Positions 28,854-37,676 of a stretch of 64,000 bases of DNA are shown here, piece by piece. Each line of letters opens with the position of its first letter. The first letter of the stretch is position 1. The position numbers were made by a program, and so were the translations under genes. Under the pieces are notes generated by a model. It did no database searches. It saw only the letters and a list, made by a program, of their open reading frames with translations, and was not told where the DNA came from. The DNA is from CATOSP01 sp965197545 (GTDB taxonomy: Bacteria > Chloroflexota > Dehalococcoidia > Lucifugimonadales > UBA3495), in the NCBI GenBank assembly GCA_965197545.1, contig CBDANJ010000008.1:2170001-2234000 (forward strand). The letters are read 5' to 3'.

Positions 28854-29948
28854 GTGCGTGTCTCCACGGGATTCATCCACGGTTACGCCGTTGCGAACTG
28901 GGACGAACTGTCGACCTTTGCCGTCGAAGCGGAACGGCTGGAAGTTGACAGCATCTGGTCCCCGGAAGCCTGGGGTTTCGACGGCGCTACGCCCCTGGCG
29001 TACCTGGCGGCCAAGACGTCCACAATCAAGTTGGGAACCGGAGTGCTCCAGATAGGGACGCGAACTCCCACCAACACGGCGATGACCGCCATGTCTCTTA
29101 ATTCCATGTCCAATGGCAGGTTCCTGCTGGGAATCGGCGCCAGCGGACCCCAGGTCATGGAAGGGTTTCACGGGGTGATATTCGACGATCCCATTGGCCG
29201 CACCCGCGAGACCATCGAAATCATGAAGCAGGTCTTCTCCGGGCAGCGCGTGGCCTATCAGGGAAGGAACCACCGGTTGCCGGTGCGGGAAGGCCAGGGT
29301 AAGTCCATCCGCACCGAGTCCCCGGCGATGCCCGATATCCCAATCTACATCGCCTCCCTGGGACCCAGGAACCTGCGGTTGACGGGTGAGATGGCCGACG
29401 GCTGGAAGGGCACGTCCTTCATGCCCGAACACGCAGACGCCTTCTTCGACCATATCCAGGAAGGAGCGCGGAAAGCGGGCAGGTCTATGTCCGACATAGA
29501 CCTGCAGGTTGGCGGGACGGTGCTGTTCACAGACGATGTGGACGAAGCCGTAGAGGCCCTCAAGCCGGGACTGGCTTTCAGCCTCGGCGCCATGGGTTCC
29601 CGCCAGTCCAACTTCTACAATGCCGCATACAGCCGGGCGGGATTCGCCGATGAGGCCAAGGAAGTGCAAAGCCTCTGGATCGACGGTCGACGGGACGAGG
29701 CGCGGAAGCTCGTCCCGTCCGAGATGGTCCTCAAGTCCAACCTGCTGGGCACCGAAGAAATGGTGAAAGAGCGCATCCGCGCCTACCGTGACGCGGGAGT
29801 GGATACGCTTTCGGCATCTCTTCGCTATCGGGCGGTGGGGCGCACCGGCCTGTCCGCGCCTAACCTGGACCAACGTATCGAGGTACTGGGCCGACTGATG
29901 GACCTGGTAAAAGAGGTCAACGAGGAGCCTTTCGATCCTCCCTGGTAA
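28854..29948 (+). CDS. LLM-class flavin/F420-dependent oxidoreductase
   Basis: 364 residues, luciferase-like barrel. The sequence around ERLEVDSIWSPEAWGFD, TIKLGTGVLQIGTRTPTNTAMTAMSLNSMSNGRFLLGIGASGPQVMEG is the family core. The strand YIASLGPRNLRLTGEMADGW follows. The start is a GTG with GGAGGAG four bases upstream. First of three luciferase-like genes within 5 kb on this strand, with an amidohydrolase between, probably one catabolic cluster. Confidence 0.88.
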   Translation: MRVSTGFIHGYAVANWDELSTFAVEAERLEVDSIWSPEAWGFDGATPLAYLAAKTSTIKLGTGVLQIGTRTPTNTAMTAMSLNSMSNGRFLLGIGASGPQVMEGFHGVIFDDPIGRTRETIEIMKQVFSGQRVAYQGRNHRLPVREGQGKSIRTESPAMPDIPIYIASLGPRNLRLTGEMADGWKGTSFMPEHADAFFDHIQEGARKAGRSMSDIDLQVGGTVLFTDDVDEAVEALKPGLAFSLGAMGSRQSNFYNAAYSRAGFADEAKEVQSLWIDGRRDEARKLVPSEMVLKSNLLGTEEMVKERIRAYRDAGVDTLSASLRYRAVGRTGLSAPNLDQRIEVLGRLMDLVKEVNEEPFDPPW

Positions 29949-30020
29949 CCCGGTCACCAGAAACCGCTTATGCCCTGGCCCCGGGCGGCGATTCCCAAAC
30001 ATTCGATCCCGGAGGAACAA

Positions 30021-31055
30021 ATGGCCGTTCAGATCGATCTCAGAGTCCCACCCTGCAAGCCAGTCACCGAGCTAGGCGCGTTTGCCCGGCAAGCGGAGGA
30101 AGCGGGCTTCGATGGGGTGGGTGTGCTGGACTCCCAACTGCTGGAGCGAGACGTTTTCGTAAGCATGGCCTTCGCAATCCAGGCCACGGAGCGGATCAGG
30201 ATTTCATCGGCGGTCATCAATCCGGTAACTAGACACGTGTCGGTCCTGGCGTCGGCTATGAAGACCGTGGCGGAACTTGCGCCGGGACGGGTCGAGTTCT
30301 GGATGGGCCGGGGCTTCAGTTCGGTCCAGACGGTGGGAGTCCGTCCCGCTTCGGTGCGGCAGATGCGCCGGGCGGTCTTGACCATGAAAGAACTTCTGAG
30401 CGGAGAAGAGGTCGCGTTCAACGACTCCAACAGCCGAATGCGCCATGGCGACACGGAAGTCCCACCCATTTTCATCGCGGCCCACGGCCCCCGGGCAATC
30501 GAGCTTGCAGGAGAGGTGGCCGATGGCGTGCTCCTTCAAGTTGGGATAGACCCCGGGTCTATCGAGGTAGCCCGCAAGCACCTGGAAGCGGGGGCGGCCC
30601 GCGCCGGACGCGATCCAGCGGAAATCGAAATGGCCCTGACCGCCACCACCATCATCCACGAGGACCAGCAGGAGGCCAGGGAGATAGCCCGGCCCCTGTG
30701 CGCCCAAAGGCTGATCGAGACCTCCCACGAGCCCTACCTGAGAGGCGCGGGCATCGACCCGGGAGAGTTGGAAATACCCCAGGGCCTCCGGGAGCTGTAC
30801 CCCGATATTCCCCATGCCGAGGACTGGGAGGAAGCCAAGCGATTGTGCCAGTTCATGCCCCAGGACCTCCTCGCACAGATGTGCGACGCCATAGGGCTCA
30901 TCGGGACGCCAGAATACTGCGCCCAACGGCTGCGCGAGGCCGAGGCCCACGGCATTAAGCGCCTGTACCTGATGACCTCGGAGACCTATGCGTTTCCATA
31001 CCGGGAGTTGCAAGCGTTCAAGGACGTGGTATTCCCGTCGCTGGCGGCTGCTTAG
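30021..31055 (+). CDS. LLM-class oxidoreductase, Mer-like
   Basis: 344 residues from the ATG with GGAGG five bases upstream; a frame open 17 codons further lacks a ribosome site. It has the compact methylene-tetrahydromethanopterin-reductase-like form: AEEAGFDGVGVLDSQLLERDVFV, RIRISSAVINPVTRHVSVLAS, ELAPGRVEFWMGRGFSS and IAAHGPRAIELAGEVADGVLLQVG. It probably binds F420 or FMN. A MITE is inserted exactly after its TAG stop. Confidence 0.87.
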   Translation: MAVQIDLRVPPCKPVTELGAFARQAEEAGFDGVGVLDSQLLERDVFVSMAFAIQATERIRISSAVINPVTRHVSVLASAMKTVAELAPGRVEFWMGRGFSSVQTVGVRPASVRQMRRAVLTMKELLSGEEVAFNDSNSRMRHGDTEVPPIFIAAHGPRAIELAGEVADGVLLQVGIDPGSIEVARKHLEAGAARAGRDPAEIEMALTATTIIHEDQQEAREIARPLCAQRLIETSHEPYLRGAGIDPGELEIPQGLRELYPDIPHAEDWEEAKRLCQFMPQDLLAQMCDAIGLIGTPEYCAQRLREAEAHGIKRLYLMTSETYAFPYRELQAFKDVVFPSLAAA

Positions 31056-31152
31056 TAACTATCTCAAAACGAGGCTTCCCCAACGTCTCCCCCTTTCCGA
31101 AAGGGGGATTTCCCCTTTGCCCAAGCCTGCTAGTTCAGTTTTGAGATAGATA
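31056..31152. repeat. MITE-C, copy 2 (97 bp)
   Basis: Terminal inverted repeats TAACTATCTCAAAAC and (reverse complement of the right end) TATCTATCTCAAAAC match at 14 of 15 positions. Both sides carry CTTAG, a clean 5-bp target duplication. The left copy of CTTAG contains the stop codon of the upstream gene. The interior shares GGCTTCCC and the CCCCCTTTC/AAAGGGGG hairpin with 5912-6019. Confidence 0.8.
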
Positions 31153-31274
31153 CTTAGTCCAAAGCCCTAAATCGAAAGAGAAGTGGGACGGACTACTGGG
31201 CGGCGGCCCAAATCGGCGGTGTGGTATCATGAACCCGCCTAACCCCACCCAAATTACAGCTATGGAGGGTCAAC

Positions 31275-32297
31275 ATGCCATTCGGAGGCAATGACTGGCT
31301 GGACCTGACCACCGAACCAGCCCTCGAACCCGACTTGCCAATCTGCGACCCCCACCACCACTTTTGGGACTTGCGGACCCAGCGGATCCCCTATCAGAGG
31401 TATCTCCTGCACGAGCTGGCCGCCGACACGAATAGCGGCCACAACGTCCGCTCAACCGTGTTTGTGGAGGCGCGGTCCATGTACCGGGCCGACGGTCCTG
31501 AAGAACTTCGCCCCGTGGGAGAGGTTGAGTTTGTCCAGGGACTAGCTGCGGCCGCCGACACCGGCCTGTACGGCCCCTGCAAGGCGGCGGCGGCCATCGT
31601 GGGCCACGCCAACCTGCACCTGGCCGACCGGGTTGAGCCTGTCCTCGAAGCGCTGCAAGCTGCCAGCCCCAACCGGTTTCGGGGTATCCGGCATTCGGTA
31701 ACCTGGGACCCCAACCCGCAGGTCGAGAACACCGCCGCCATCGCCCAGGCCAACCAGTTGGGCAGCGAAACGTTTCTCGCCGGAGCCAGGGTGCTGTCCC
31801 GCATGGGACTGTCCCTGGAAGGCTGGATGTACCACCCCCAACTCCCCGAACTGGCCGAATTCGCCAGGGCCGTACCCGACCTGACCATCATCCTGAACCA
31901 CATCGGCGGCCTGCAAAGGGTAGGCCCTTATGCCAACCGCGATGACGAAGTGCTGGCGGACTGGCGGTCAGGGATCGCCGCTGTGGCGGAATGCCCCAAC
32001 GTGAATATGAAGCTGGGCGGCATCGGTATGCCCCGCACCGGTTTCGACTGGCACCTCCGCGAGACCCCCATTGGGTCCGAAGAGCTGGCCGAGTCCATGT
32101 CGCCGCTTATGAACTACTGCATTGAGCAGTTCGGACCAAGCCGGTGCATGTTCGAGAGCAACTTCCCGGTGGACAAGGTATCCTTTTCCTACAACATCAT
32201 GTACAACGCGTTCAAGCGGCTGTCCTCGGGATATTCGGCCAGCGAACGGGCCGACATGTTCCACGATACCGCGGCCCGTGTGTACCGCATCAACTAA
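31275..32297 (+). CDS. Amidohydrolase (TIM-type metal-dependent hydrolase, COG3618-like)
   Basis: 340 residues. It begins ICDPHHHFWDLRTQRIPYQRYLL, in which the HxH metal site at the end of strand 1 is followed by Trp-Asp, as in Amidohydro_2 proteins (2-pyrone-4,6-dicarboxylate lactonase, fucono-lactonase-like). LTIILNHIGGLQ supplies a later His, and CMFESNFPVDK a late Asp. Substrate: a lactone or a decarboxylatable aromatic acid. ATG follows GGAGGGTC. It is flanked by luciferase-like genes on the same strand. Confidence 0.86.
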   Translation: MPFGGNDWLDLTTEPALEPDLPICDPHHHFWDLRTQRIPYQRYLLHELAADTNSGHNVRSTVFVEARSMYRADGPEELRPVGEVEFVQGLAAAADTGLYGPCKAAAAIVGHANLHLADRVEPVLEALQAASPNRFRGIRHSVTWDPNPQVENTAAIAQANQLGSETFLAGARVLSRMGLSLEGWMYHPQLPELAEFARAVPDLTIILNHIGGLQRVGPYANRDDEVLADWRSGIAAVAECPNVNMKLGGIGMPRTGFDWHLRETPIGSEELAESMSPLMNYCIEQFGPSRCMFESNFPVDKVSFSYNIMYNAFKRLSSGYSASERADMFHDTAARVYRIN

Positions 32298-32332
32298 CCA
32301 GAACACTTTGAGCATAAGCGAGGTGGACTAGG

Positions 32333-33505
32333 ATGGCGCTACCTGAACGGATGAAATTTGGCATATTCCTGGGTCCATTCCACCGGGTGGGTGAGAATCC
32401 GACCCTGGCGATCGACCGGGACCTTGAACTGGTCCAGTGGCTCGACTATCTGGGTTTCGACGAAGCCTGGATCGGCGAACACCACAGCGCCGGTTGGGAG
32501 ACCATCTCCTCGCCGGAGATATTCATGGCCGTGGCGGCGGACCGGACCCGTCACATAAAGTTGGGCTCCGGCGTAATCAGCCTCCCTTACCACCACCCGT
32601 TGATGGTGGCCAACCGGATGGTCCAGCTTGACCACATGACACATGGCCGGGTCATGCTTGGCGTCGGACCCGGCGCCTTGCCAGGCGACGCATACATGAT
32701 GGGTATCCCCCATGAGGTCCAGCGGGAACGAATGGACGAGGCTCTGGGTATCGTCCTGCGTCTGTTCACCGAGACCGAACCCATTACCTACAAGAGCGAC
32801 TGGTTCGAGCTAAACGAAGCCATGCTCCAACTGCGACCCTACCAGAAACCCTACATGCCTGTGGCGGTCGCTTCGGTGCAGACTCCCGCCGGTGTGGCGT
32901 TGGCGGGTAAGTACAGCGCCGCTGTCCTGACCATAACCGTGCCCAGGGATCCCAGTTCCGGCCCCTCTAACCTAAAGGCCCTCTGGGACATCGCCGAGGA
33001 GTCGGCTGCGGAACATGAGCAGACCGTTAACCGCGACGACTGGAGACTGGTGCTGCCGGTGCATCTGGCGGAGACTCGCAAAGAGGCCATCGAGGAAGCC
33101 AGGCTGGGTTCCGGCCGGTACCTGCGCGAGTACTCCGAGGGCACCAACGGACGAAAACCCGTGTTCGACGGTCCCCTGGAAAAGGTCATCGACTACATGG
33201 TCGACTCCGGCTCTTGGATCATTGGCACCCCGGACGACTGCGTCGAAGCCATCAAGCGGCTGGACGAGCAGAGCGGCGGTTTCGGCGGGTTCCTTGTCCA
33301 GACCATCGACTGGGCTCCTAGAGAAAAGATGCTCCGCAGCTACGAACTGCTGGCCCGCTACGTTATGCCCCAATTCCAGGGGTCACTGGTTGGCACTCAG
33401 GCTTCCAACCAATGGGCAGCCGAGAGGCAAGACACCCTGGTCGCCGGAAGGACTCGCGCCCTGGACCGCGCCCGCCAGGTCTACGCAGACCAACGCGCCC
33501 GGTAA
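32333..33505 (+). CDS. LLM-class flavin-dependent monooxygenase
   Basis: 390 residues. DYLGFDEAWIGEHHSAGWETISSPEIF, KLGSGVISLPYHHPLMVANRMVQLDHMTHGRVMLGVGPGAL: the same subfamily as the protein at 16495, probably duplicates. It lies 35 bp downstream of the amidohydrolase in one transcription unit that ends in a terminator at 33536. A short Arg-rich C-terminal extension (RTRALDRARQVYADQRAR) is unlike the paralogue. Confidence 0.88.
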   Translation: MALPERMKFGIFLGPFHRVGENPTLAIDRDLELVQWLDYLGFDEAWIGEHHSAGWETISSPEIFMAVAADRTRHIKLGSGVISLPYHHPLMVANRMVQLDHMTHGRVMLGVGPGALPGDAYMMGIPHEVQRERMDEALGIVLRLFTETEPITYKSDWFELNEAMLQLRPYQKPYMPVAVASVQTPAGVALAGKYSAAVLTITVPRDPSSGPSNLKALWDIAEESAAEHEQTVNRDDWRLVLPVHLAETRKEAIEEARLGSGRYLREYSEGTNGRKPVFDGPLEKVIDYMVDSGSWIIGTPDDCVEAIKRLDEQSGGFGGFLVQTIDWAPREKMLRSYELLARYVMPQFQGSLVGTQASNQWAAERQDTLVAGRTRALDRARQVYADQRAR

Positions 33506-33535
33506 TCACCGAGCGCGTTCGATACCCGACGATTT

Positions 33536-33572
33536 AAGCCAGCCCATTTTCATCAGGGGGCTGGCTTTCTTT
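33536..33572 (+). terminator. Intrinsic terminator
   Basis: A 10-bp stem AAGCCAGCCC/GGGCTGGCTT followed by TCTTT, 30 bases after the monooxygenase stop. It lies between convergent genes. Confidence 0.8.
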
Positions 33573-33576
33573 CGAG

Positions 33577-34251
33577 CTAGTCCATTGGCCAGATGCGGTT
33601 CGCGGTTAGTGAAGCGACCACGTCGATGCCGCCGTAGAGCCGGCCGCGCGCCGTCCAGTCGTCTCGCACCGCGTTCAGTTTCTCCCTGGCGGCGGCTGCG
33701 TCCCGATTGTCCGTCTCGTAGATGGCCAGATACTTGCCCTTGGTAGCCTCGGGGTCTGTGCTCACGTACCGGTATGCGGTATGGTACGCCCCGGTATCGA
33801 GGATGTCGGGGATATGGACGTCCTCGTACCACCGGTTGAACTCCTTCTCGTCGTGGGTGTCCTTACAATTGCTCAGCACCAGCAGCATCCCCAGCGAGGG
33901 CTTGGCGGCGGCGTTGAACTCTCCGCCCTTCCGCTTGAACACACCCACAGTCACCGGCTGGATCAACGGTGTCCCGCGGTCCTCGTCGCCACGGGTCCTG
34001 GCGCCAGCCTCCCGGTGAGCCGGCATTGCCTTTTCCACTTCTTCCCAGGCGGTCTCGTAAGTGGCTACGTACTGCCCCGCGGGGGAGGCGGGGTCAGAGT
34101 TGGCAAACCTGATGGCGTGGCGGAAAATCCCAGGTCCCGTAACGTCGGGCACGTGCATGTGGTTGTACCAGTAATTGAACTCATCGGACTTGGAGGCGTC
34201 GGTGCAGTTGGTGATCGCCAGCAACAACCCGTTGGGATATCGTCCTTCCAT
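33577..34251 (-). CDS. Tandem dimeric alpha-beta barrel protein (EthD/ABM-like fold)
   Basis: 224 residues, two similar halves. Half 1 has LLLAITNCTDASKSDEFNYWYNHMHVPDV; half 2 has MLLVLSNCKDTHDEKEFNRWYEDVHIPDI. The NxWY..xHxPD pattern is typical of EthD-like and small DABB-fold proteins. Each half probably forms one ferredoxin-like unit, so the chain makes an internal dimer. GGAGGG lies just before ATG. Function unknown; it may act on a product of the neighbouring monooxygenases. Confidence 0.72.
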   Translation of the reverse strand: MEGRYPNGLLLAITNCTDASKSDEFNYWYNHMHVPDVTGPGIFRHAIRFANSDPASPAGQYVATYETAWEEVEKAMPAHREAGARTRGDEDRGTPLIQPVTVGVFKRKGGEFNAAAKPSLGMLLVLSNCKDTHDEKEFNRWYEDVHIPDILDTGAYHTAYRYVSTDPEATKGKYLAIYETDNRDAAAAREKLNAVRDDWTARGRLYGGIDVVASLTANRIWPMD

Positions 34252-34374
34252 GGTCCCTCCTAATCTCTCACCAGGCGCGAAGACAGACTCTCACGCGAAG
34301 GCCAGGTTGGACGAATAGTACGTCGGATGGATGGAGTTGTCCACCGGGCTTGCGAAAGAGAGGGCGGGCGGCTC

Positions 34375-35745
34375 TTAATCCGCCGCGGCGGGACTAGCCG
34401 CCAATCTGGCGCCCTGTTTAGCCGGGTCCCCCAGGAACAGGAATAACGACGCTCCGGTCGAGCTCACCAATGCCACCGAGACGAAGGGAATTAGGTAGCT
34501 GCCCGTCTGGTCGAACATGTAGCCAGCAAATAGCGGCGCGATCAGCAGCAGGGCATTCATGGGAACCATCGACATTCCCATTATGCTGGCGAAGGACTTT
34601 CTCCCAAAGTAAACGCCCCGTATGGCCGTGGTCAGTGACCCCCTGCCTTCGCCCAGCCCCATCAGTATGGCGAACAAGAAGACGGTTGGCAGGGTATAGG
34701 CAGTCAGGAGCACGATCACGCCCAGTGATTGCAAGATAGAGAATCCAAATATCGCTTGCCGGATGGGAATCCGGTCGCCAATGTGTCCCCCCACCAGGGT
34801 CGAGCCGATGCCGATGGCAGTGTACATTGAGATCACGAGCCCCACGGTTTGCAGGGAGAATCCCCGGTCCACCAGCATCGGTCCCAGGTGGACCATGATC
34901 GTGACGATTACGGTCGTGCAGCACGCATGTCCGATACTCATCAGCCAAAACGGCTTGGTGCGGATAGCTTCCTGCCACGTGAAGCTACGTTCATCCACGC
35001 TGGCGGAGGGAACCTCAGCGCCCCCCGCCGCCGCCGCAGCCGTGACGGGGGCCTGTGCAACACCATCGGGTAGCTCGCCGTAGTCTTCCGGGCGGTTGCG
35101 CACTGCCCGAGAGATCGGGATCGCCGCCATGAGGATAACAACGCCGATGCCGGTGGCGCCAGCCTTCCATCCGAATTGGCTGTCATCGATTGCCCACGTC
35201 AGCAGAGGCACGAGAGCCACCACTCCAAGGCGGTAACCCACCAGCACCCATGACATTGATGTGGCTCGTCGGCGGACCCACCAGCTATTGAGCACCGTCA
35301 TCATGGGTAGCCAGGTGCCCAGACCGCCTCCCAAACTCATAACCAGGAAGGCCACGTAGAACTGCCACAACTCCTGGATCTGCCCGAACATAAGAAATCC
35401 GAGGCCCAGGATAGTGGTGCCGATGATCACCATGCGCCGGGCGCCGAGCTTGTCGATGAGCAGCCCTTCTAACGGCCCCATGATGCCTCCCTCGACCCTG
35501 GAGAGTGAGAAGGCCAGGGAAAGCTGTGTGCGGTTCCAACCGAATTGCCGCTCCAGGACAACAAACCAGGCGGTCATGCTATGGAAGAAAGGGACGATGC
35601 TGAGGATCATCACGGTGGCGGCCAAGGCGATAGCCCACCAGCCGTAGAAAATCCCGCCTCGCAGCCTTTGCGTGACCGGGGGGACGCTGGTGAGCGCCAA
35701 GATAAGCAGGCCCGAAGCCATGATCAAGATGCCCGCAACGGTCAT
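34375..35745 (-). CDS. MFS transporter (MCT-like), paralogue of 14942
   Basis: 456 residues, 12 to 13 hydrophobic segments. After an additional N-terminal hydrophobic stretch come YGWWAIALAATVMILSIVPFFHSMTAWFVVLERQFGWNRTQLSL and LGGGLGTWLPMMTVLNSWWVRR, matching the permease at 14942-16252 block for block. The start shown gives an extra N-terminal helix; a start nearer GGIFYGWW is possible. Inner membrane. It is divergent from the broken CBASS operon, with a CRP-type dyad between. Confidence 0.85.
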   Translation of the reverse strand: MTVAGILIMASGLLILALTSVPPVTQRLRGGIFYGWWAIALAATVMILSIVPFFHSMTAWFVVLERQFGWNRTQLSLAFSLSRVEGGIMGPLEGLLIDKLGARRMVIIGTTILGLGFLMFGQIQELWQFYVAFLVMSLGGGLGTWLPMMTVLNSWWVRRRATSMSWVLVGYRLGVVALVPLLTWAIDDSQFGWKAGATGIGVVILMAAIPISRAVRNRPEDYGELPDGVAQAPVTAAAAAGGAEVPSASVDERSFTWQEAIRTKPFWLMSIGHACCTTVIVTIMVHLGPMLVDRGFSLQTVGLVISMYTAIGIGSTLVGGHIGDRIPIRQAIFGFSILQSLGVIVLLTAYTLPTVFLFAILMGLGEGRGSLTTAIRGVYFGRKSFASIMGMSMVPMNALLLIAPLFAGYMFDQTGSYLIPFVSVALVSSTGASLFLFLGDPAKQGARLAASPAAAD

Positions 35746-35798
35746 GGGATAGCGAGCCTCCGGGGGAAGAAGCTATAGAGGAGGAAGCTATGAGGGTT

Positions 35799-35814
35799 TG
35801 TGACAGCCATCACA
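35799..35814. promoter_or_regulatory. Perfect CRP/FNR-type operator dyad
   Basis: TGTGA-N6-TCACA, the exact consensus of Crp-family regulators, lies in the divergent region between the MFS gene (start 35745) and the first codons of the QueC-like gene. All ten specified bases match; by chance this is expected about 0.06 times in 64 kb. A nearby GAGGAGG plus ATG (35790) opens only nine codons. Which gene it would control is unknown. Confidence 0.5.
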
Positions 35815-35876
35815 GATAATAATAACAGAAGCGGTACGATTACAAACCGGAACCTCTGGTCTCCAGGGTCTTTCGA

Positions 35877-35918
35877 TTGTTGGCCGTATTGGGCATTCCT
35901 GTGATTCCCCCTAGACTA
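35877..35918 (+). pseudogene. 5' fragment of the QueC-like (Cap9) gene
   Basis: From about 35826 the frame is open up to the TA at 35917-35918, and it continues in the same frame at 40009 (TSGGVDST) once the 4.1-kb insertion cluster plus one TA is removed. The joined start reads about LGIPVIPPRLVLTSGGVDST. Possible starts are TTG at 35877/35880/35889 or GTG at 35901; I cannot choose among them. Only the continuity of the frame supports this fragment. Confidence 0.45.
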
Positions 35919-36418
35919 AACCAAAGCCAAAGTGAAAAGTGCAGAGGCATGGGGTAAAGTTGTGGAGGAACCGGATTAGCTTTGCCTGAGGAGAGAGGGG
36001 TGGGTGATGGGTGTGAGGGAGATAGAGCGGTTTCTCGAACAATGGCAGATGGAAGCCAGGGATTTGCGCCGGCGGATGATTGTGGCGCCGGCGCCCCGGG
36101 AGCGGTGGTGCGCCATGCTGATGCCGGCCCAAGGCTGGACGGCCTCGACAACGGCGTACGCATTGGAACGGGATTCCCATACCATCGGACGGTGGGCCGC
36201 CGCCTTCGGCGAGGGCGGTCCGGCAGCTTTGATTTTCGAGCAGACTGGGGGTTCCCCCCGCTCTCGCCAAGGCGCAGCAAAAGGCGTTGAGGGCAGCGGT
36301 ACAGGAGTTGCCCGTCAAATCGGGCATCGAGTTGGCCAACTGGAACTGGAGGGCGGTCCGGCAGTTTATGCCGGAAGGTTGGGGCATCGGGTTGAGCCGC
36401 AGCAGTTGCATGAACTAC

Positions 36419-36441
36419 CCCCGTCTCCACGGGGGCAGGCT
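36419..36441 (+). repeat. Ultra-short palindromic element, type A (A1)
   Basis: CCCCGTCTCCACGGGG followed by GCAGGCT, 23 bp, between the codons for MNY and LHR of the transposase. It shifts the frame. Removing exactly 23 bases restores the family sequence. Confidence 0.75.
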
Positions 36442-36618
36442 CTGCACCGTCCGGGATTCGTACTAAAGCGCCCCAAGAAACGTCTGGTCAAGGCTGACAA
36501 TGCCAAGCGGGAATCTTTGGTGGCGGAGTACGCCGCCCTGCGGGACGAGGCAAGGCGGTCCGGGGCGAAGATATACTTTGCCGGCGAGGCCCATTTCCGG
36601 GCGGACGCCGAACTGGGG

Positions 36619-36660
36619 GGCAAGTGGGTGCTCAAGTGGGTGCTCAAGTGGGTGCTCAAG
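36619..36660 (+). repeat. 12-bp tandem repeat in transposase
   Basis: TGGGTGCTCAAG repeated three times, in frame, giving KWVLKWVLKWVLK. One unit is expected from the family, so two are extra. Confidence 0.8.
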
Positions 36661-36672
36661 GGAGAGCCGGCC

Positions 36673-36695
36673 CCCCGTTTCCACGAGGGCAGGCT
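36673..36695 (+). repeat. Ultra-short palindromic element, type A (A2)
   Basis: CCCCGTTTCCACGAGGG followed by CAGGCT, 23 bp, between the codons for EPA and LVD; it causes a frameshift. The edge is ambiguous by two bases within a C-run. Confidence 0.75.
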
Positions 36696-36950
36696 TTGGT
36701 GGACTCCAGCAGCCCGCGCTATGGTGAGAAGGCCGGCTACTGCTCGGCAGTGTGCCTGGAGACGGGTGAGGTGGAGTGGATGGATCTGGAAGGGAACAGC
36801 AACTCCCAAACCTCGAATGCCTTCCTAACACAACTGAGGGAGAGGCACACCGGGCCGCTGAACGTGATCCGGGACAACGCGCCGGCGCACCGTGGCGAGG
36901 CGGTGGGGGAATACCTGCGAACGCCGGGCCTGGGTCTTCGGCCGGTGAAC

Positions 36951-36973
36951 CCCCGTTTTCACGAGGGCAAGCT
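36951..36973 (+). repeat. Ultra-short palindromic element, type A (A3)
   Basis: CCCCGTTTTCACGAGGG followed by CAAGCT, 23 bp, between the codons for RPVN and LPGYSPDFN; it causes a frameshift. Confidence 0.75.
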
Positions 36974-37239
36974 CTGCCGGGCTACAGCCCGGACTTCAAC
37001 GCCGATGAGGCGGTTTGGGGTTGGGCGAGAGAAGAAGCCACCGGAAACCTGTGCCTGGGGACCAAGGCCCTGGTACAGGAGAGGGCCGGAAACTTCCTCC
37101 ACGGGCTGTCCAGCCGGAAAGACGAGGTGAAACGGCGCTGCCGCACCGTCCTGCAATCAAGGGCTGAAGGGCTACTGCGGGACTCCCGGCCCCATTCCCA
37201 ACCCACGCCAAATGCGCATCCCACCTTGGCTTTGGTTTA

Positions 37240-37676
37240 GGGCTTGTTCACACTAATGAGTTTAAATATGTTATCATTCACGTATGGAAATTACCGAAGT
37301 TCAGTACCAACGCGTTGCACCGATCCTTCCAGTGCAACATGGCAACGTCAGCCTGTCGAACCTGCAAGTCCTCAACGCAATTCTGTATGTGGCCGAGCAA
37401 GGCTGCAAGTGGCGGGGATTGCCGCCTCGCTTTGGCAACTGGCACACGGTTTATACTCGGATGAACCGGTGGTCGAAGAACGGGGTGCTCGACCGAGTAT
37501 TCGAATTCCTGCAACGAGAGCAGATAGTGCGTATCAAGCTCGAAGCGGTTTCGATGGACAGCACCATCGTCAAGGTCCATCCCGATGGTACGGGTGCGTT
37601 AAAAAAACGGACCCCAGTCCATCGGCAAGTCCCGCGGCGGTTGGACTACCAAGATTCATATGGTTGCCGCGGATGC
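37240..37676 (+). mobile_element. IS5-family (IS427-like) element, truncated copy 1
   Basis: The left end GGGCTTGTTCACAC matches the left end of the element at 42147. The right half is gone: the sequence stops at a TA (37677-37678) where IS630 element 2 begins. It shares its left TA with the right TA of IS630 element 1. Confidence 0.75.
37284..37676 (+). pseudogene. IS5-family transposase, N-terminal part only
   Basis: MEITEVQYQRVAPILPVQ, NAILYVAEQGCKWRGLPPRFGNWHTVYTRMNRW and MDSTIVKVHPDGTGALK match the intact copy at 42190. It then needs a frame change at an A7 run to read GKSRGGWTTKIHMVAADA, where it is cut off. Compared with the intact copy this one is one base short at the slip site, so it is already decayed. 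Confidence 0.8.

Larger units (their letters stand above)
35919..37237 (+). mobile_element. IS630-family element 1
   Basis: Bounded by TA on both sides and by inverted ends: left AACCAAAGCCAAAGTGAAAA, and the right end reverse-complemented AACCAAAGCCAAGGTGGGAT. It holds one degenerate transposase gene. It is the apparent parent of the two 146-bp MITE-B copies, which share its ends. It is inserted, directly or as part of a stack, in the start of the QueC-like gene. Confidence 0.8.
36007..37240 (+). pseudogene. IS630 transposase, degenerate
   Basis: Reading across frames gives an IS630-type transposase: an HTH part (IERFLEQWQMEARDLRRRMI..TIGRWAAAF), then LANWNWRAVRQFMPEGWGI, AEYAALRDEARRSGAKIYF, VIRDNAPAHRGEAV and FNADEAVWGW. 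The frame breaks four times: one extra C near 36255 and three 23-bp palindromes (36419, 36673, 36951). The first DDE acid is also lost (YFAGEAHF where EDEAHF is usual). A 12-bp unit encoding KWVL is repeated three times. Not functional as it stands. Confidence 0.82.

Noticed and set aside
28788..30020. Long open frame on the minus strand (410 codons) opposite the luciferase-like gene
   Set aside because: Its protein has no recognisable domain and its composition is that of an antisense frame; the plus-strand gene has clear motifs and a ribosome site.
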